Below, piece after piece: positions 34,692 to 43,050 of a stretch of 64,000 bases of DNA (the first letter of the stretch is position 1; every line of letters starts with the position of its first letter). The notes below the pieces were generated by a model that saw only the letters and a list, made by a program, of their open reading frames with translations, was not told the origin of the DNA and made no database searches. A program made the translations under genes and the position numbers. Source of the DNA: Pseudobutyrivibrio xylanivorans (GTDB lineage Bacteria; Bacillota; Clostridia; Lachnospirales; Lachnospiraceae); contig NZ_CP043028.1 of the NCBI RefSeq assembly GCF_008935055.1, positions 1 to 64,000 on the forward strand, read 5' to 3'.

Positions 34692-35429
34692 CTATCCTGC
34701 AAGATATTCATCAACAAAATTCTCAAAATCCTGACGAATTCCCACATATCTTTCATACTCACATATGAATTTTTTTTCATATATGGAATACGGCATTAAA
34801 TATGACTCTCTAAGAGTCGTAGAAAATATTCTATTGATCTTATCTGGATTCAATTTTTCATATACTCTTTTATACAAAAGATTTACGTCATTATGTCTCT
34901 CATCTATTCTATTTAGCAAAATACCTCTAATAGCAAATTTTTCATTAAACTGCTTCATCTCCAACATCTCATCTATATAATCATGAATACAACTCTCATG
35001 AAGATAATTAGTAACTGGAATAATAAGCTCATCGGCTACTGTAGCAAATAAACGATTCTTTACTAAGTTTCCAGCTGGTAAATCTATTACGCCATAATCG
35101 TAAAATAGGTTTATAGTTTCAAATTGCTTCTGCAACAATAAAATTACTTTGGCTGTATCTATTCCGTCCACTCTGCAATTTGAACTCCCCCTTACATAGT
35201 CAAAATATTCTCCTCGTTGAATGGTTTCTACAATTGTTTTTTTCTCATATATTACATCCTTAATTGTTGATTTGTTATCATCATCAATATAACAATCTAA
35301 CGAGGCCAGTCCATCTCCATCAATCATCAATGTTCGAAAGCCTTTTTTATTTAGCAAAGCCGCAAAATTATGAGCAATAACCGATTTGCCCTGTCCTCCA
35401 AGTATATTACCTATCAGCACAACTCTCAT
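34692..35429 (-). CDS. ParA/MinD-like ATPase with variant Walker A
   Basis: 245 residues of the ParA/MinD superfamily: Walker A ILGGQGKS (9-16), LMIDGDGLASLD as switch region, YGVIDLPAG as Walker B and ELIIPVTNY after it. The signature Lys normally preceding GG in ParA (KGG) is Leu here. It may move plasmids or other cargo. TAGGAG lies 8 bases before ATG. Four 10-bp repeats lie about 30 bp upstream. No ParB-like gene follows directly. Confidence 0.75.
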   Translation of the reverse strand: MRVVLIGNILGGQGKSVIAHNFAALLNKKGFRTLMIDGDGLASLDCYIDDDNKSTIKDVIYEKKTIVETIQRGEYFDYVRGSSNCRVDGIDTAKVILLLQKQFETINLFYDYGVIDLPAGNLVKNRLFATVADELIIPVTNYLHESCIHDYIDEMLEMKQFNEKFAIRGILLNRIDERHNDVNLLYKRVYEKLNPDKINRIFSTTLRESYLMPYSIYEKKFICEYERYVGIRQDFENFVDEYLAG

Positions 35430-35459
35430 AGTATTTTCTCCTATAATTTAACTTTCAAT

Positions 35460-35495
35460 GATACCTTTAGATACCCCGTGATACCTAGCGATACC
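35460..35495. repeat. Four GATACC repeats at exactly 10-bp spacing
   Basis: GATACC begins at 35460, 35470, 35480 and 35490, all in one orientation, one turn of the helix apart. The array lies 30 bp upstream of the variant ParA start and after a terminator, so it may be its operator and/or a partition site. Confidence 0.75.
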
Positions 35496-35524
35496 TAAAT
35501 ACTACAATAGTTATTTTTTCTATT

Positions 35525-35561
35525 TCTGTCAATAAAAAAAAGTAGCACCTTAAGTACTACT
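35525..35561 (-). terminator. Terminator of the recombinase-like gene
   Basis: Minus strand: AGTAGTACT, a short loop and AGGTGCTACT form a stem followed by TTTTTTTTATT. It includes the stop codon at 35557. Confidence 0.8.
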
Positions 35562-36180
35562 TTTTATATCTTTCACCTGTTTCTTTTATAATGTTGCATG
35601 CGTCTTTTAAAATTTTTAAATCATCATTCTCAAATATAGATTCATTTTCATTCACGATTTTATTAATCGAATCATTAAGCATTATAATTTCATTAATTGC
35701 ATCATTAAAATCATTATTTACATTAACATTCACTATATCCTCAGATCTGCATATGTTTCTATACTTTCTTAATGAAAAATCATCAATATTTAACTCTTTT
35801 TTTGCCCTAGAAATGAATAATGAGAAGTTTTTTTGTGAAACTCTCTTTCCGTTATTATTAAGGAAAATATAATCATCGTCTTTTTTTCCTTCTGCCAGCT
35901 TAGTGAGACAGCGTACTACTAATTTATGATGCTCTTCTGGTAATCGAAACTCATATTCAGGAATAAATATAATAGTCTCAGGAGTGAAATAAACTCTCTT
36001 CCCACTAGTAACTTCTATATCTTTTAATTTAATGTCTAAAATTGTATTTAATTCCGCATAAGAATAATCATACAAAGTGAGTATGACAAAATAATCAAGC
36101 CTTCCTCTTTGTATCATATATTCCTTTATCTTATCAATTTTGTCGTGCCATATAGAGTAATCAATGTTCGAGATGCTCAT
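35557..36180 (-). CDS. Tyrosine-recombinase-like protein without catalytic residues
   Basis: 207 residues. The order of segments recalls the catalytic domain of integrases: ILTLYDYSYAELNTILDIKL in place of the usual GLR-S-EL helix, a middle strand region, DDYIFLNNNGKRVSQKNFS, then IDDFSLRKYRNIC in place of the HDLR box. The first Arg, the final Tyr and the box His are missing. A helical tail follows. It may be a DNA-binding protein derived from an integrase, for example a plasmid maintenance or regulatory factor. The assignment is tentative. Confidence 0.5.
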   Translation of the reverse strand: MSISNIDYSIWHDKIDKIKEYMIQRGRLDYFVILTLYDYSYAELNTILDIKLKDIEVTSGKRVYFTPETIIFIPEYEFRLPEEHHKLVVRCLTKLAEGKKDDDYIFLNNNGKRVSQKNFSLFISRAKKELNIDDFSLRKYRNICRSEDIVNVNVNNDFNDAINEIIMLNDSINKIVNENESIFENDDLKILKDACNIIKETGERYKK

Positions 36181-36261
36181 ATTGTCCTCTCTCTATTATC
36201 TTTACTTTTGCCTTAGTCTATCATAATTATCTCTAAAACTCTATTAGCTACCCTCATTTAC

Positions 36262-36303
36262 ACTAAAAAGAAATGACCTACCAGATTGAACTCTGATAGG
36301 TCA
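36262..36303 (-). terminator. Terminator of the rep gene
   Basis: TGACCTA (36274-36280) pairs with TAGGTCA (36297-36303), with an inner CAGA/TCTG stem; on the minus strand a TTTCTTTTTAG tail follows. It lies 5 bp after the rep stop. Confidence 0.8.
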
Positions 36304-36307
36304 AAGT

Positions 36308-37750
36308 TTATTTGCTAAATAAGGCTTTTTCTAATTCATCCATATCTACATCTCTTTGGCTGAAGTTATGAAATGAGTTCTTTGCTTTCTTTCCATCATT
36401 AGCAGAAACTTTTGGTGTTGCTCCCTGTTCAATCATTCTACAAACATATCCAAGTTTATCTTCTACTGGAGCAAGTTCAGTATTATCGATTCTCTGCTTA
36501 AATGTTAAAAGAATCTGAGAAACAAAAATAGCATCTCTATTATTTCTACTAGCACAAGCTGAAATACGATTAATCTCATCACTTGAAAAGCTTAAATCAT
36601 ATGCATTGATAAACAATGCAATCTTTTCTGTTAATGGATTGTCCTGAGCATCTTCCTTTTGTGGTAGAGCTTTTGTTTCAACAGCATCGATATAGTTCTT
36701 TTCTTTGACAATAAATCTATAGCCTACAAGCTTGCTACCCTTAAGCTGCTCCTGGTATTCAAAAGTGAAATCACATTCATCGACTTCATTAATACTTTCA
36801 TATGCAGGTCTAAGTACTCGTCTTTCAATATCCGACTTGTAATACTTATCCGGAATAGAAAACTGATGTTTAAATTCTTCAAGCTCTAAATCAAACACAC
36901 CAGGCGTTGCATTTGGATATTCCTTATATCTCTTTTTATTTTCCAGGAACCAATACAAAGCTATTGTATACTTACCTCGTAATTGAGTTGTTACCTCAAG
37001 TGATCCATAAGCTCCGTGTACCAACTGAGAACAAAGCGCTAAATCCTTGAAAAAGTCAGATGGCTTAAATTCGATATAAGAAAGCTCATCATTTTTCTTT
37101 TTATGATAGCGAAGAATATCAAACCATGGAACAATTATGTCGTCCTCTCCATCAGGTCCTAGTTCTTCAAATTTCAAATGTCGTTCCTTAAGCTTTTCTG
37201 TTCCTTTTCTAAATACATTATAAAGTGTTTTATCATTCTGGAATCTTGAAAACTGAACGAAGTTTGATGGTTCAATTCTGTAAGCAACATTTTCCGGAAA
37301 AGAAGACATAGTTCCAAGAATAGCATCAAATACTACATTCTCTTCTGCTGTAAACTCCATTTTACAATGCATAATCAAAGCATCTGTTCTATAAGCAATT
37401 CCTACACCACCCTTTTTTAAAGGATGTTTGTTATCCTGTAGAGCTAGAAGCTTTAATAATGCTGCGTGGGAATTAGTTGAAAATGTTTCAACGAGGTTAT
37501 CTACAGATATTGCCGCTTTTATATATTCTCGAATCTGTGTCTCATCTTCACTTAAAACTGGATTGCCATCAACATCTACGACATCGTATCTTTGCTCATC
37601 AAGATCTACGACATTACCCATGTTAGTGGCTACAGTCTGATGCTCCATTCCTCCCAAATTATTGGTAAGAGGATACTCATCAATAAACTGTCCAGTGGTT
37701 GGATCTACAGTTCGATAATTACCATATTCATCTTGCTTTTTAATAGCCAT
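36308..37750 (-). CDS. rep: Plasmid replication initiator protein, Rep_3 (RepB) family
   Basis: 480 residues. Residues about 125-365 form the two winged helices of Rep_3 initiators: AYRIEPSNFVQFSRFQNDK, LRGKYTIALYWFLENKKRY and RRVLRPAYESINEVDECDFT are typical. An unusual N-terminal segment of about 100 residues and a helical C-terminal extension of about 110 residues make it longer than small-plasmid Rep proteins. GGGAG precedes ATG. The iteron array it should bind starts about 90 bp upstream. It drives replication of this replicon. Confidence 0.88.
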   Translation of the reverse strand: MAIKKQDEYGNYRTVDPTTGQFIDEYPLTNNLGGMEHQTVATNMGNVVDLDEQRYDVVDVDGNPVLSEDETQIREYIKAAISVDNLVETFSTNSHAALLKLLALQDNKHPLKKGGVGIAYRTDALIMHCKMEFTAEENVVFDAILGTMSSFPENVAYRIEPSNFVQFSRFQNDKTLYNVFRKGTEKLKERHLKFEELGPDGEDDIIVPWFDILRYHKKKNDELSYIEFKPSDFFKDLALCSQLVHGAYGSLEVTTQLRGKYTIALYWFLENKKRYKEYPNATPGVFDLELEEFKHQFSIPDKYYKSDIERRVLRPAYESINEVDECDFTFEYQEQLKGSKLVGYRFIVKEKNYIDAVETKALPQKEDAQDNPLTEKIALFINAYDLSFSSDEINRISACASRNNRDAIFVSQILLTFKQRIDNTELAPVEDKLGYVCRMIEQGATPKVSANDGKKAKNSFHNFSQRDVDMDELEKALFSK

Positions 37751-37840
37751 TATTATTCTCCCACCTCGACATTTAAATCTTCTGTCAAAAATTATAGATT
37801 AACTGTCACACCTTTTCAATACATTTCTTGACAACTTGAT

Positions 37841-38402
37841 TCGCTTGTCGACTCGATTTTGTCATATATTTGTCGAGTTTTTATTCCTTTTTTACTCTGT
37901 AAAATCCTTTAAATATATGCTTTTATTTGAAGTCATCATTTTGTCGAGTTAGTTTCATTTATAGTCATCATTATGTCGAGTCGACAAGTCACCATCTTGT
38001 CAAGTTTAGTCATTATTTTGTCGAAAATTAGGCTTTTTGAACTTAATTTATGCCAGTTTTTATCTTATAAACTACGGAATTATAGTATTTATTAATCCAA
38101 TAAAACTCATGAATTTACGGTCGTCAAACTGTCGAATTTTGACAAGTAGTTAATTTGTCGAATCTAGTCACCATTTTGTCGAGTACTTTACTCGTTTAAT
38201 CCGCTAATTCCTTTAAATATGCTTCTCTTTGAGTTTCAAGAAGTCTTTATTTATCATAATTTCAATCTCAAAACTTGACAAGACGTTAAAATGTCGAGTT
38301 TAGTCATTATTATGTCAAGTGAGTCATCATTTCGTCAAGTCTCGTCATGATAGTGACAAGTGGTAGACATCATTTTGTCGAATTTAGTCACGAATTTGTC
38401 TT
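37841..38402. repeat. Iteron array, probable origin of replication
   Basis: About 14 degenerate copies of a near 20-bp unit, best form AGTCATCATTTTGTCGAGTT, with TGTC(G/A)A(G/A)T cores near 37847, 37872, 37943, 37975, 37999, 38020, 38131, 38157, 38178, 38293, 38313, 38333, 38377 and 38398. Nearly all point the same way. AT-rich unwinding-type DNA lies at 38040-38110. Position directly upstream of rep makes this the likely oriV. It fills most of the gene-free 37751-38543. Confidence 0.85.
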
Positions 38403-38543
38403 GGTCTAAATCTCAAAAGCCTTATAAATACTGCATATTTTCATTCCTGCTATACAATCTATACTTAACTATACTTTATATATACTCTTTCCAGACAGAG
38501 AAAAAAAAGAAGGATCTCATTTATGATGAAATCCTTCAATAAT

Positions 38544-39182
38544 TTAAAATTCAAAATCAACATCTGCTTTTCTTGCTTCTGTTAATGCATATCCATAAAA
38601 CTGTGTTGGTGTCATAAGAAGTTCTCTTGAGTATTCCTTAACATCATTAAGGAGTACCTCTGGAAGATCTAAACCTATATGTGATGGTGATGATTGCTTA
38701 ATTTTGTATGGTTCAAGCTCAGGTGTGTTATATTTGAAATTCTTTTTCTGAGCATTTACAAGGGCCTCAGCAACTATATTTGTTACCAACTGATACTGAG
38801 GAGTACCTGTTCTTAAAGCCTTGAACTTAATGTAATTTAAAATATCATGCTGGATACCAAGGTTTAATCTCTTAGTTTTTGTGTCCTCTCCTATTTCATA
38901 TTTACTTATATCTACAGAAGATTTGCTTGTATGCTTTTTAGATGCAGCCTTAGGAGTCTTCTCTTCTTTTATTTCAGGCTTTGTTTCTGTTTTTTTAACA
39001 GGCGCTTTCTTTTCTGCTGGCTTCACAATTATATCTTCTGCAATAGTTGACACATCCTTCAACGCCACTGGTTTTACAGATTCTTCAGCCATTGGTGTAT
39101 CTGATGGGATTCCGATATCAACTTTTTTAGGTTTAAAGCCTCCTCTGGCCTGACCGTTCTTTAAGCTGTCTAATTTTGCCAT
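38544..39182 (-). CDS. ParA partner, probable centromere-binding protein
   Basis: 212 residues. The first 100 are Lys/Pro/Glu-rich and disordered (with VKPAEKKAPVKKTETKPE). The last 110 look folded, with TKRLNLGIQHDILNYIKFKA, similar in style to ribbon-helix-helix or ParB-like DNA-binding segments that bind centromere repeats. Its ATG overlaps the parA stop (TAATG). In the operon it takes the place of ParB/ParG. The exact fold is not certain. Confidence 0.65.
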   Translation of the reverse strand: MAKLDSLKNGQARGGFKPKKVDIGIPSDTPMAEESVKPVALKDVSTIAEDIIVKPAEKKAPVKKTETKPEIKEEKTPKAASKKHTSKSSVDISKYEIGEDTKTKRLNLGIQHDILNYIKFKALRTGTPQYQLVTNIVAEALVNAQKKNFKYNTPELEPYKIKQSSPSHIGLDLPEVLLNDVKEYSRELLMTPTQFYGYALTEARKADVDFEF

Positions 39183-39991
39183 TATGCTTCACCCTCCATG
39201 ATATAATCTGCTATTTCATAATAGTTTCTTGAAACACTGCTACTCTTGTGCTTTATAGTATTTGGTACCTGATATGTCTGAGCTTCTTTAATGGCCATTG
39301 ACTGAGGTATATCAAAGATATGCACATTATATTCAAGGTTTTCGCCATCTTCGAGCTGGTTGATTTTTCCTTCAATATCCTCTAATGCCATCTCTTTAAG
39401 TGCTTTTCCGGATGTAGAACTTAAGATAACGCCCTTAATCTGACCACTTACCAGCTTATCTCTTGTATGCTGGAGCTTTACGATGTTATCAATGGATCTC
39501 TTTGCCTCGTCTCTGTCTACGTCTGAAATCATTGATGTGATATAGAACTCATCAGCAGCAATTAAAGCCATTTTCTTTACTATATCGTTCTGTGGACCAT
39601 GGTCGATGAAGATGTAGTCATATTTGCCTGATTTAGCGATTTCATCGCATAAATCCTTAAGTAAATACTTATCTTCGTCTTCATCTTGGAAAAACTGTGA
39701 TGCCTTCTCAAATCTAGCGTCTCCGCAGATGATGTCCATATTATCAAGCTCTATGATCGACTCTTCGATTGAGCCATTTCCTGTTAAAACCTCAAGAGAT
39801 GTCTTAATTCCGTAGTTTTCACGCTCTTCTGGAGTAAGTCTTACGCCCAAGTACTTTGAAAGACCACTTGTCTGATCTACGTCAATACAAAGGACTTTCT
39901 TACCATATGTTGAGAGTGCACCGGCAATCTCGACAGTGTTAGTTGTTTTTGCTGCTCCACCCTTAGTTGTTGTTATACAAATTACTTTCAT
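39182..39991 (-). CDS. parA: ParA partition ATPase
   Basis: 269 residues from ATG 39991 (GAGG upstream; a TTG lies 3 bases earlier). Deviant Walker A TTKGGAAKTT (about 8-17), the D-x-D switch in VLCIDVDQTSG, and DYIFIDHGPQN as Walker B. It uses ATP to segregate the plasmid with its partner gene, which overlaps its stop. An AT-rich array of 9-nt period lies just upstream and may be the centromere. Confidence 0.9.
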   Translation of the reverse strand: MKVICITTTKGGAAKTTNTVEIAGALSTYGKKVLCIDVDQTSGLSKYLGVRLTPEERENYGIKTSLEVLTGNGSIEESIIELDNMDIICGDARFEKASQFFQDEDEDKYLLKDLCDEIAKSGKYDYIFIDHGPQNDIVKKMALIAADEFYITSMISDVDRDEAKRSIDNIVKLQHTRDKLVSGQIKGVILSSTSGKALKEMALEDIEGKINQLEDGENLEYNVHIFDIPQSMAIKEAQTYQVPNTIKHKSSSVSRNYYEIADYIMEGEA

Positions 39992-40024
39992 CAAAGTTTA
40001 CCTCATATCCTTATTCTTTGCCAT

Positions 40025-40365
40025 ATGTTTATCATGTACAATATTAATTATATGATAGATATTAAATATATGTATTATATGGGAAATACAAATCATATAT
40101 TTAATATGAATAATCTAATCAATATTAATAATATTGATTATATGAATATTATAAATGATATTGAAAATATATACAAGAAGAATCATATCATACATAAGAA
40201 AAATATTCAACATAACAGAAATAATAACATTATGAACTATATAAACAATATATATAATGTACATAACATACACAGTATTACAAATAATGAGAATATTAGG
40301 TATGTTATACATATGAAAAATATTAAAAATAATACAGATGTTATAAATAATATAAATGTATGAAA
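40025..40365. repeat. AT-rich low-complexity array with 9-nt period, candidate partition site
   Basis: About 340 bp of almost pure A/T directly upstream of parA. Frames stay open on both strands (112 codons on plus, about 106 on minus) because of a repeating pattern, not because of coding: in the plus frame Ile/Met/Val recurs every third codon (ININNIDYMNIINDIENIY; MNYINNIYNVHNIHSI), a 9-nt unit like AAYATWNNN. The position fits a centromere bound by the ParA partner. The neighbouring 40366-40794 holds a hairpin and no gene. Confidence 0.5.
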
Positions 40366-40641
40366 TGTTAATAATGTTAAATAGCCTCGAAATTCGACAG
40401 ATAGCGCAAAAGAAATCAAAAACGGACATTTGCATGCCAAAGAATAAAACTCTCGTTAATCAGGCGAATATGAGCCATAGAAACACGCTGGAACCAACAG
40501 AATCGATTCAGAGAAAATGAAAACCAATAATTACGACCAAAAAAATCAATTTTTACTTTTATTGTATAGTTTTACATATAAAAAATCAAAATTATAAACG
40601 TACATAATAAACTATTATGCTAATCATCATAATAGTTAAAA

Positions 40642-40676
40642 TGCCAACCTTTAACGAAATACGTTTTAGGTTGGCA
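40642..40676 (-). terminator. Hairpin downstream of the 40795-41466 gene
   Basis: TGCCAACCT (40642-40650) and AGGTTGGCA (40668-40676) are exact inverted repeats; on the minus strand TTTTAACTATT follows. It lies about 120 bp beyond the stop of the minus-strand gene. Confidence 0.55.
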
Positions 40677-40794
40677 ATCATAAATAATGTAGTTTTAATA
40701 AGTTGAAACATATGAAATAAGTATTAGTATTTCAATTCCAAAACGATTCATAAGAGATAAATTTTATGTTAAAACAAGAATAGGCATAAAGGCA

Positions 40795-41466
40795 TTACCT
40801 TAAATGTGAATTTGCTATCCTTGTAAACATTCTATTTCTTTGATCTTCACAAGCAGTTTTAAGTGTTGGATAGAGAGAAACTATTTTATCAAAGATGGTT
40901 TGATTTAATTGAATATAGGCATCCTCCTTACCAATTTTACCTTCTAGTTTATGAAGATAATAATCGTAATCGGTGAGTTCATGACGTATAAAATTAACAG
41001 CCCATCGGTCTCGAGTTTTGTCATCGACATTTGAATAATCGTAGATGTTAAAGTCAAAATCACCTCTGTTGAAGGCTTTTTCTTCCATGTGAGCTAGACC
41101 ACATTCACATGCTTCTTCGTAAATATCGTCTAATGGTATATTAGGAATCGTAATTGAATCGATGATTTCATTAACAGCAGCCTGTATTTCCTGTCTTTTT
41201 CGTTCTGCAACTTCTGTGGCTGTCTTTGAGCGCTTTAGATGTTTTGCATGCATATCCTTATATTCATCAGTTTCCATAGCTTTTAAAACATCTTCCTTAT
41301 TAAACAACTGCATTGGTGCAGCACTGTGATAGCGAGGATTCGTCTTTAATATAGGTTCTGGTAATAAGGTATCAATCATCTTTTCATTGAATCCATATTC
41401 GGACTTTACGGTTGACTTTGTAATGAGCTCTGGCTCATCTGTTTTAATCTGTTTCTTGTTTGACAT
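40795..41466 (-). CDS. Plasmid-encoded protein with possible N-terminal DNA-binding region, unknown
   Basis: 223 residues. Residues 15-65 (STVKSEYGFNEKMIDTLLPE through MQLFNKEDVLKAME) resemble a MerR-like or excisionase-type winged helix. The rest is helical and acidic, without known motifs. AAGGAG lies 7 bases before ATG. The shared palindrome at 41563 is about 97 bp upstream, so it may belong to the plasmid regulon. It sits between the partition operon and the rightward genes. Confidence 0.65.
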   Translation of the reverse strand: MSNKKQIKTDEPELITKSTVKSEYGFNEKMIDTLLPEPILKTNPRYHSAAPMQLFNKEDVLKAMETDEYKDMHAKHLKRSKTATEVAERKRQEIQAAVNEIIDSITIPNIPLDDIYEEACECGLAHMEEKAFNRGDFDFNIYDYSNVDDKTRDRWAVNFIRHELTDYDYYLHKLEGKIGKEDAYIQLNQTIFDKIVSLYPTLKTACEDQRNRMFTRIANSHLR

Positions 41467-41562
41467 GATATACTCCTTTCTGTCAAAGCGATAAACACAA
41501 TATGTATCATGTTTCCTTGTTACAACTACAGATAAAGTTTATCAGGCGTTGTTAAGATTGGC

Positions 41563-41581
41563 ATTCAACGTATAGTTGAAT
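41563..41581. promoter_or_regulatory. Shared palindrome ATTCAAC-GTATA-GTTGAAT, copy 2
   Basis: Identical to 33215-33233. It lies between the divergent starts at 41466 (minus) and 41720 (plus) and could control either. Confidence 0.65.
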
Positions 41582-41719
41582 AAAGAGAGTGTTGTAGATA
41601 TAAATGGCCATAGGAAAGTGATAACAGAGGGTATACAAATATTGGAAATACATTGAGTAAGACAAGAATCTTATATATAATACTAGTTGGTAATTACATA
41701 TATTAGCGGGGTGTTAGAA

Positions 41720-41938
41720 ATGGTGTATGATGAATTAATACAGGCTGCAAAAGGGCTCTCTGAATATCATCAGTTGGAAGTGATAGATTTCATTAATTAT
41801 CTCAAGACTAAAGAAAGAGAAGATTTCAAGCAATCTTTTTATTCACTACGAGAAGACGCAGCTAGCTTGCCAGATATGTCCTTAGATGACATTAATGCAG
41901 AAATAGCAGTTGTTAGGTCTGAACGTAAAGGGAAATAA
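41720..41938 (+). CDS. Small acidic antitoxin-like protein
   Basis: 72 residues from ATG 41720, preceded by GGGGTG; an upstream ATG at 41687 is in frame but has no ribosome site. YDELIQAAKGLSEYHQLEVI and DFINYLKTKE resemble DUF2281-type proteins often found as antitoxin-like partners. The C-terminal half is acidic then basic. No toxin gene is adjacent. Confidence 0.55.
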   Translation: MVYDELIQAAKGLSEYHQLEVIDFINYLKTKEREDFKQSFYSLREDAASLPDMSLDDINAEIAVVRSERKGK

Positions 41939-41991
41939 ATCTGATTTGATTTATATACAAAATAGGGATTTATATTCTTAAATTCATGTGG

Positions 41992-42181
41992 TATTATTAC
42001 AAGTGTCCGGAGATAAAACCAGACAACCTTTTATTTTTTTTAAAATGAGCAGTATATGAGCATCATTTGGTTGAACATAGGAAGGATGCTCGCATTACCT
42101 GTATGGTTGAGCAACTAAATATTGATTGAAGATGAGAATGGAAGCTTTGCACGCTAGGAGTGTATGCTTTCATATTTTTTT
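41992..42181 (+). ncRNA. Candidate structured RNA or leader before the XRE gene
   Basis: After a -10-like TATTAT (41992) there is a hairpin GAGCATC/GATGCTC (about 42057-42090) and then a strong hairpin with the pairing ATGGAAGC...GCTTTCAT (42138-42152 with 42160-42173) followed by ATTTTTTT (to 42181). The last looks like a terminator or attenuator ending about 40 bp before the XRE start. It may be a small RNA, or a leader controlling the downstream gene. Confidence 0.4.
42138..42181 (+). terminator. Terminator or attenuator upstream of the XRE gene
   Basis: Imperfect stem of 14 pairs (ATGGAAGCTTTGCAC with GTGTATGCTTTCAT) over the loop GCTAGGA, then seven T bases. Confidence 0.65.
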
Positions 42182-42222
42182 ACTCAATTGTCAAATAATA
42201 TTTAGTAAGGAGGCATTAATCG

Positions 42223-42573
42223 ATGCAGGAAAGACCAACTTTTAACATGGAAATAGTAGGAGAGAATTTAAGAAAAATCAGAAAGGCTAAAAACCTATCA
42301 GTTAAGGAAGTAACTGAATATTTAGGCTTTTCTAGCGTTCAGGCTATATATAAATATGAGTCTGGAACCGGATATCCTCAGGTAGAGTCTATGTTTGCTC
42401 TTATGTGCTTGTATGAAGCAAGCATAGAGGATTTAATAAACAAACATACTGATGACGAGATAATAGAAAAATTTTCAAAAGAAGGCTATAGGCCTTCTTT
42501 TTTTGCGCGATTATGCAAAGATGGATATAAAAATGGGATTTGCAATGTAAAGATGGATACAAAAACAGGATGA
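42223..42573 (+). CDS. XRE-family transcriptional regulator
   Basis: 116 residues. Residues about 12-65 form a helix-turn-helix of Cro/CI type (VGENLRKIRKAKNLSVKEVT, FSSVQAIYKYESGTGYPQVE). AAGGAGG precedes the ATG. The 3' end of the gene encodes NGICNVKMDTKTG and overlaps two reversed copies of the repeat array that follows, so the C-terminal residues are shaped by iteron DNA. It may control the array or neighbouring genes. Confidence 0.8.
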   Translation: MQERPTFNMEIVGENLRKIRKAKNLSVKEVTEYLGFSSVQAIYKYESGTGYPQVESMFALMCLYEASIEDLINKHTDDEIIEKFSKEGYRPSFFARLCKDGYKNGICNVKMDTKTG

Positions 42574-42846
42574 AACAATGTCAAGAGATTTTCTTGAAAA
42601 AAGAGAAAACCAAGTAATATAGCCGATTTAGAAACTTGAGAAGAAAAATCATAGTTTTATAGATCCCAATTTTGTAGCCAAGTAAAGCTTCTAATCCTAT
42701 TTTTATACCCATCTTTTACTGATTTTGTATCCAACTTCTCCTATTTTTGTATCCATCTTCCAAATCCTAATTTTATACCCATCTTTTACTGATTTTGTAT
42801 CCAACTTCTCCTGTTTTTGTATCCATCTTGTCCCAATTTTATATCC
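42517..42846. repeat. Iteron-like array, partly inside the XRE gene
   Basis: Ten copies of a near 22-bp unit. Two lie in the XRE coding end as AAAGATGGATA(T/C)AAAAA (42517 and 42549, 32 bp apart). Eight lie downstream in the opposite orientation, TCC(T/C)A(T/A)TTTTGTATCCATCTT, starting near 42664, 42695, 42720, 42739, 42765, 42790, 42809 and 42831. The segment 42693-42762 is tandemly duplicated at 42763-42832 (70-bp period). The unit differs from the rep iterons. 42847-43050 is AT-rich promoter DNA for the next gene. Confidence 0.8.
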
Positions 42847-43050
42847 GAAATGAGTTTGTAAAGCCTTAATTTATAAGGACTCTGCTTTACTAATAATAAA
42901 ATAATTGTTGTATTATTATTTATATATAAACAACAACATACTAGATAAAGACATACCTGTTGTTGTAATACAAATAGTAAAATAGATATATTTACAATTA
43001 TAATAATCTGAATTATAATAATCTCAAATATAAAAACACAGGAGGAATAT

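Noticed and set aside
40025..40365. A 112-residue Asn/Ile-rich protein on the plus strand, and a similar frame on the minus strand
   Set aside because: Both frames follow from the 9-nt AT-rich repeat pattern; neither has a ribosome site or normal amino acid use.
42660..42846. Regular repeats resembling a CRISPR array
   Set aside because: Units are 20-26 bp apart with no unique spacers, the motif is degenerate, and there are no cas genes. Iterons explain it better.
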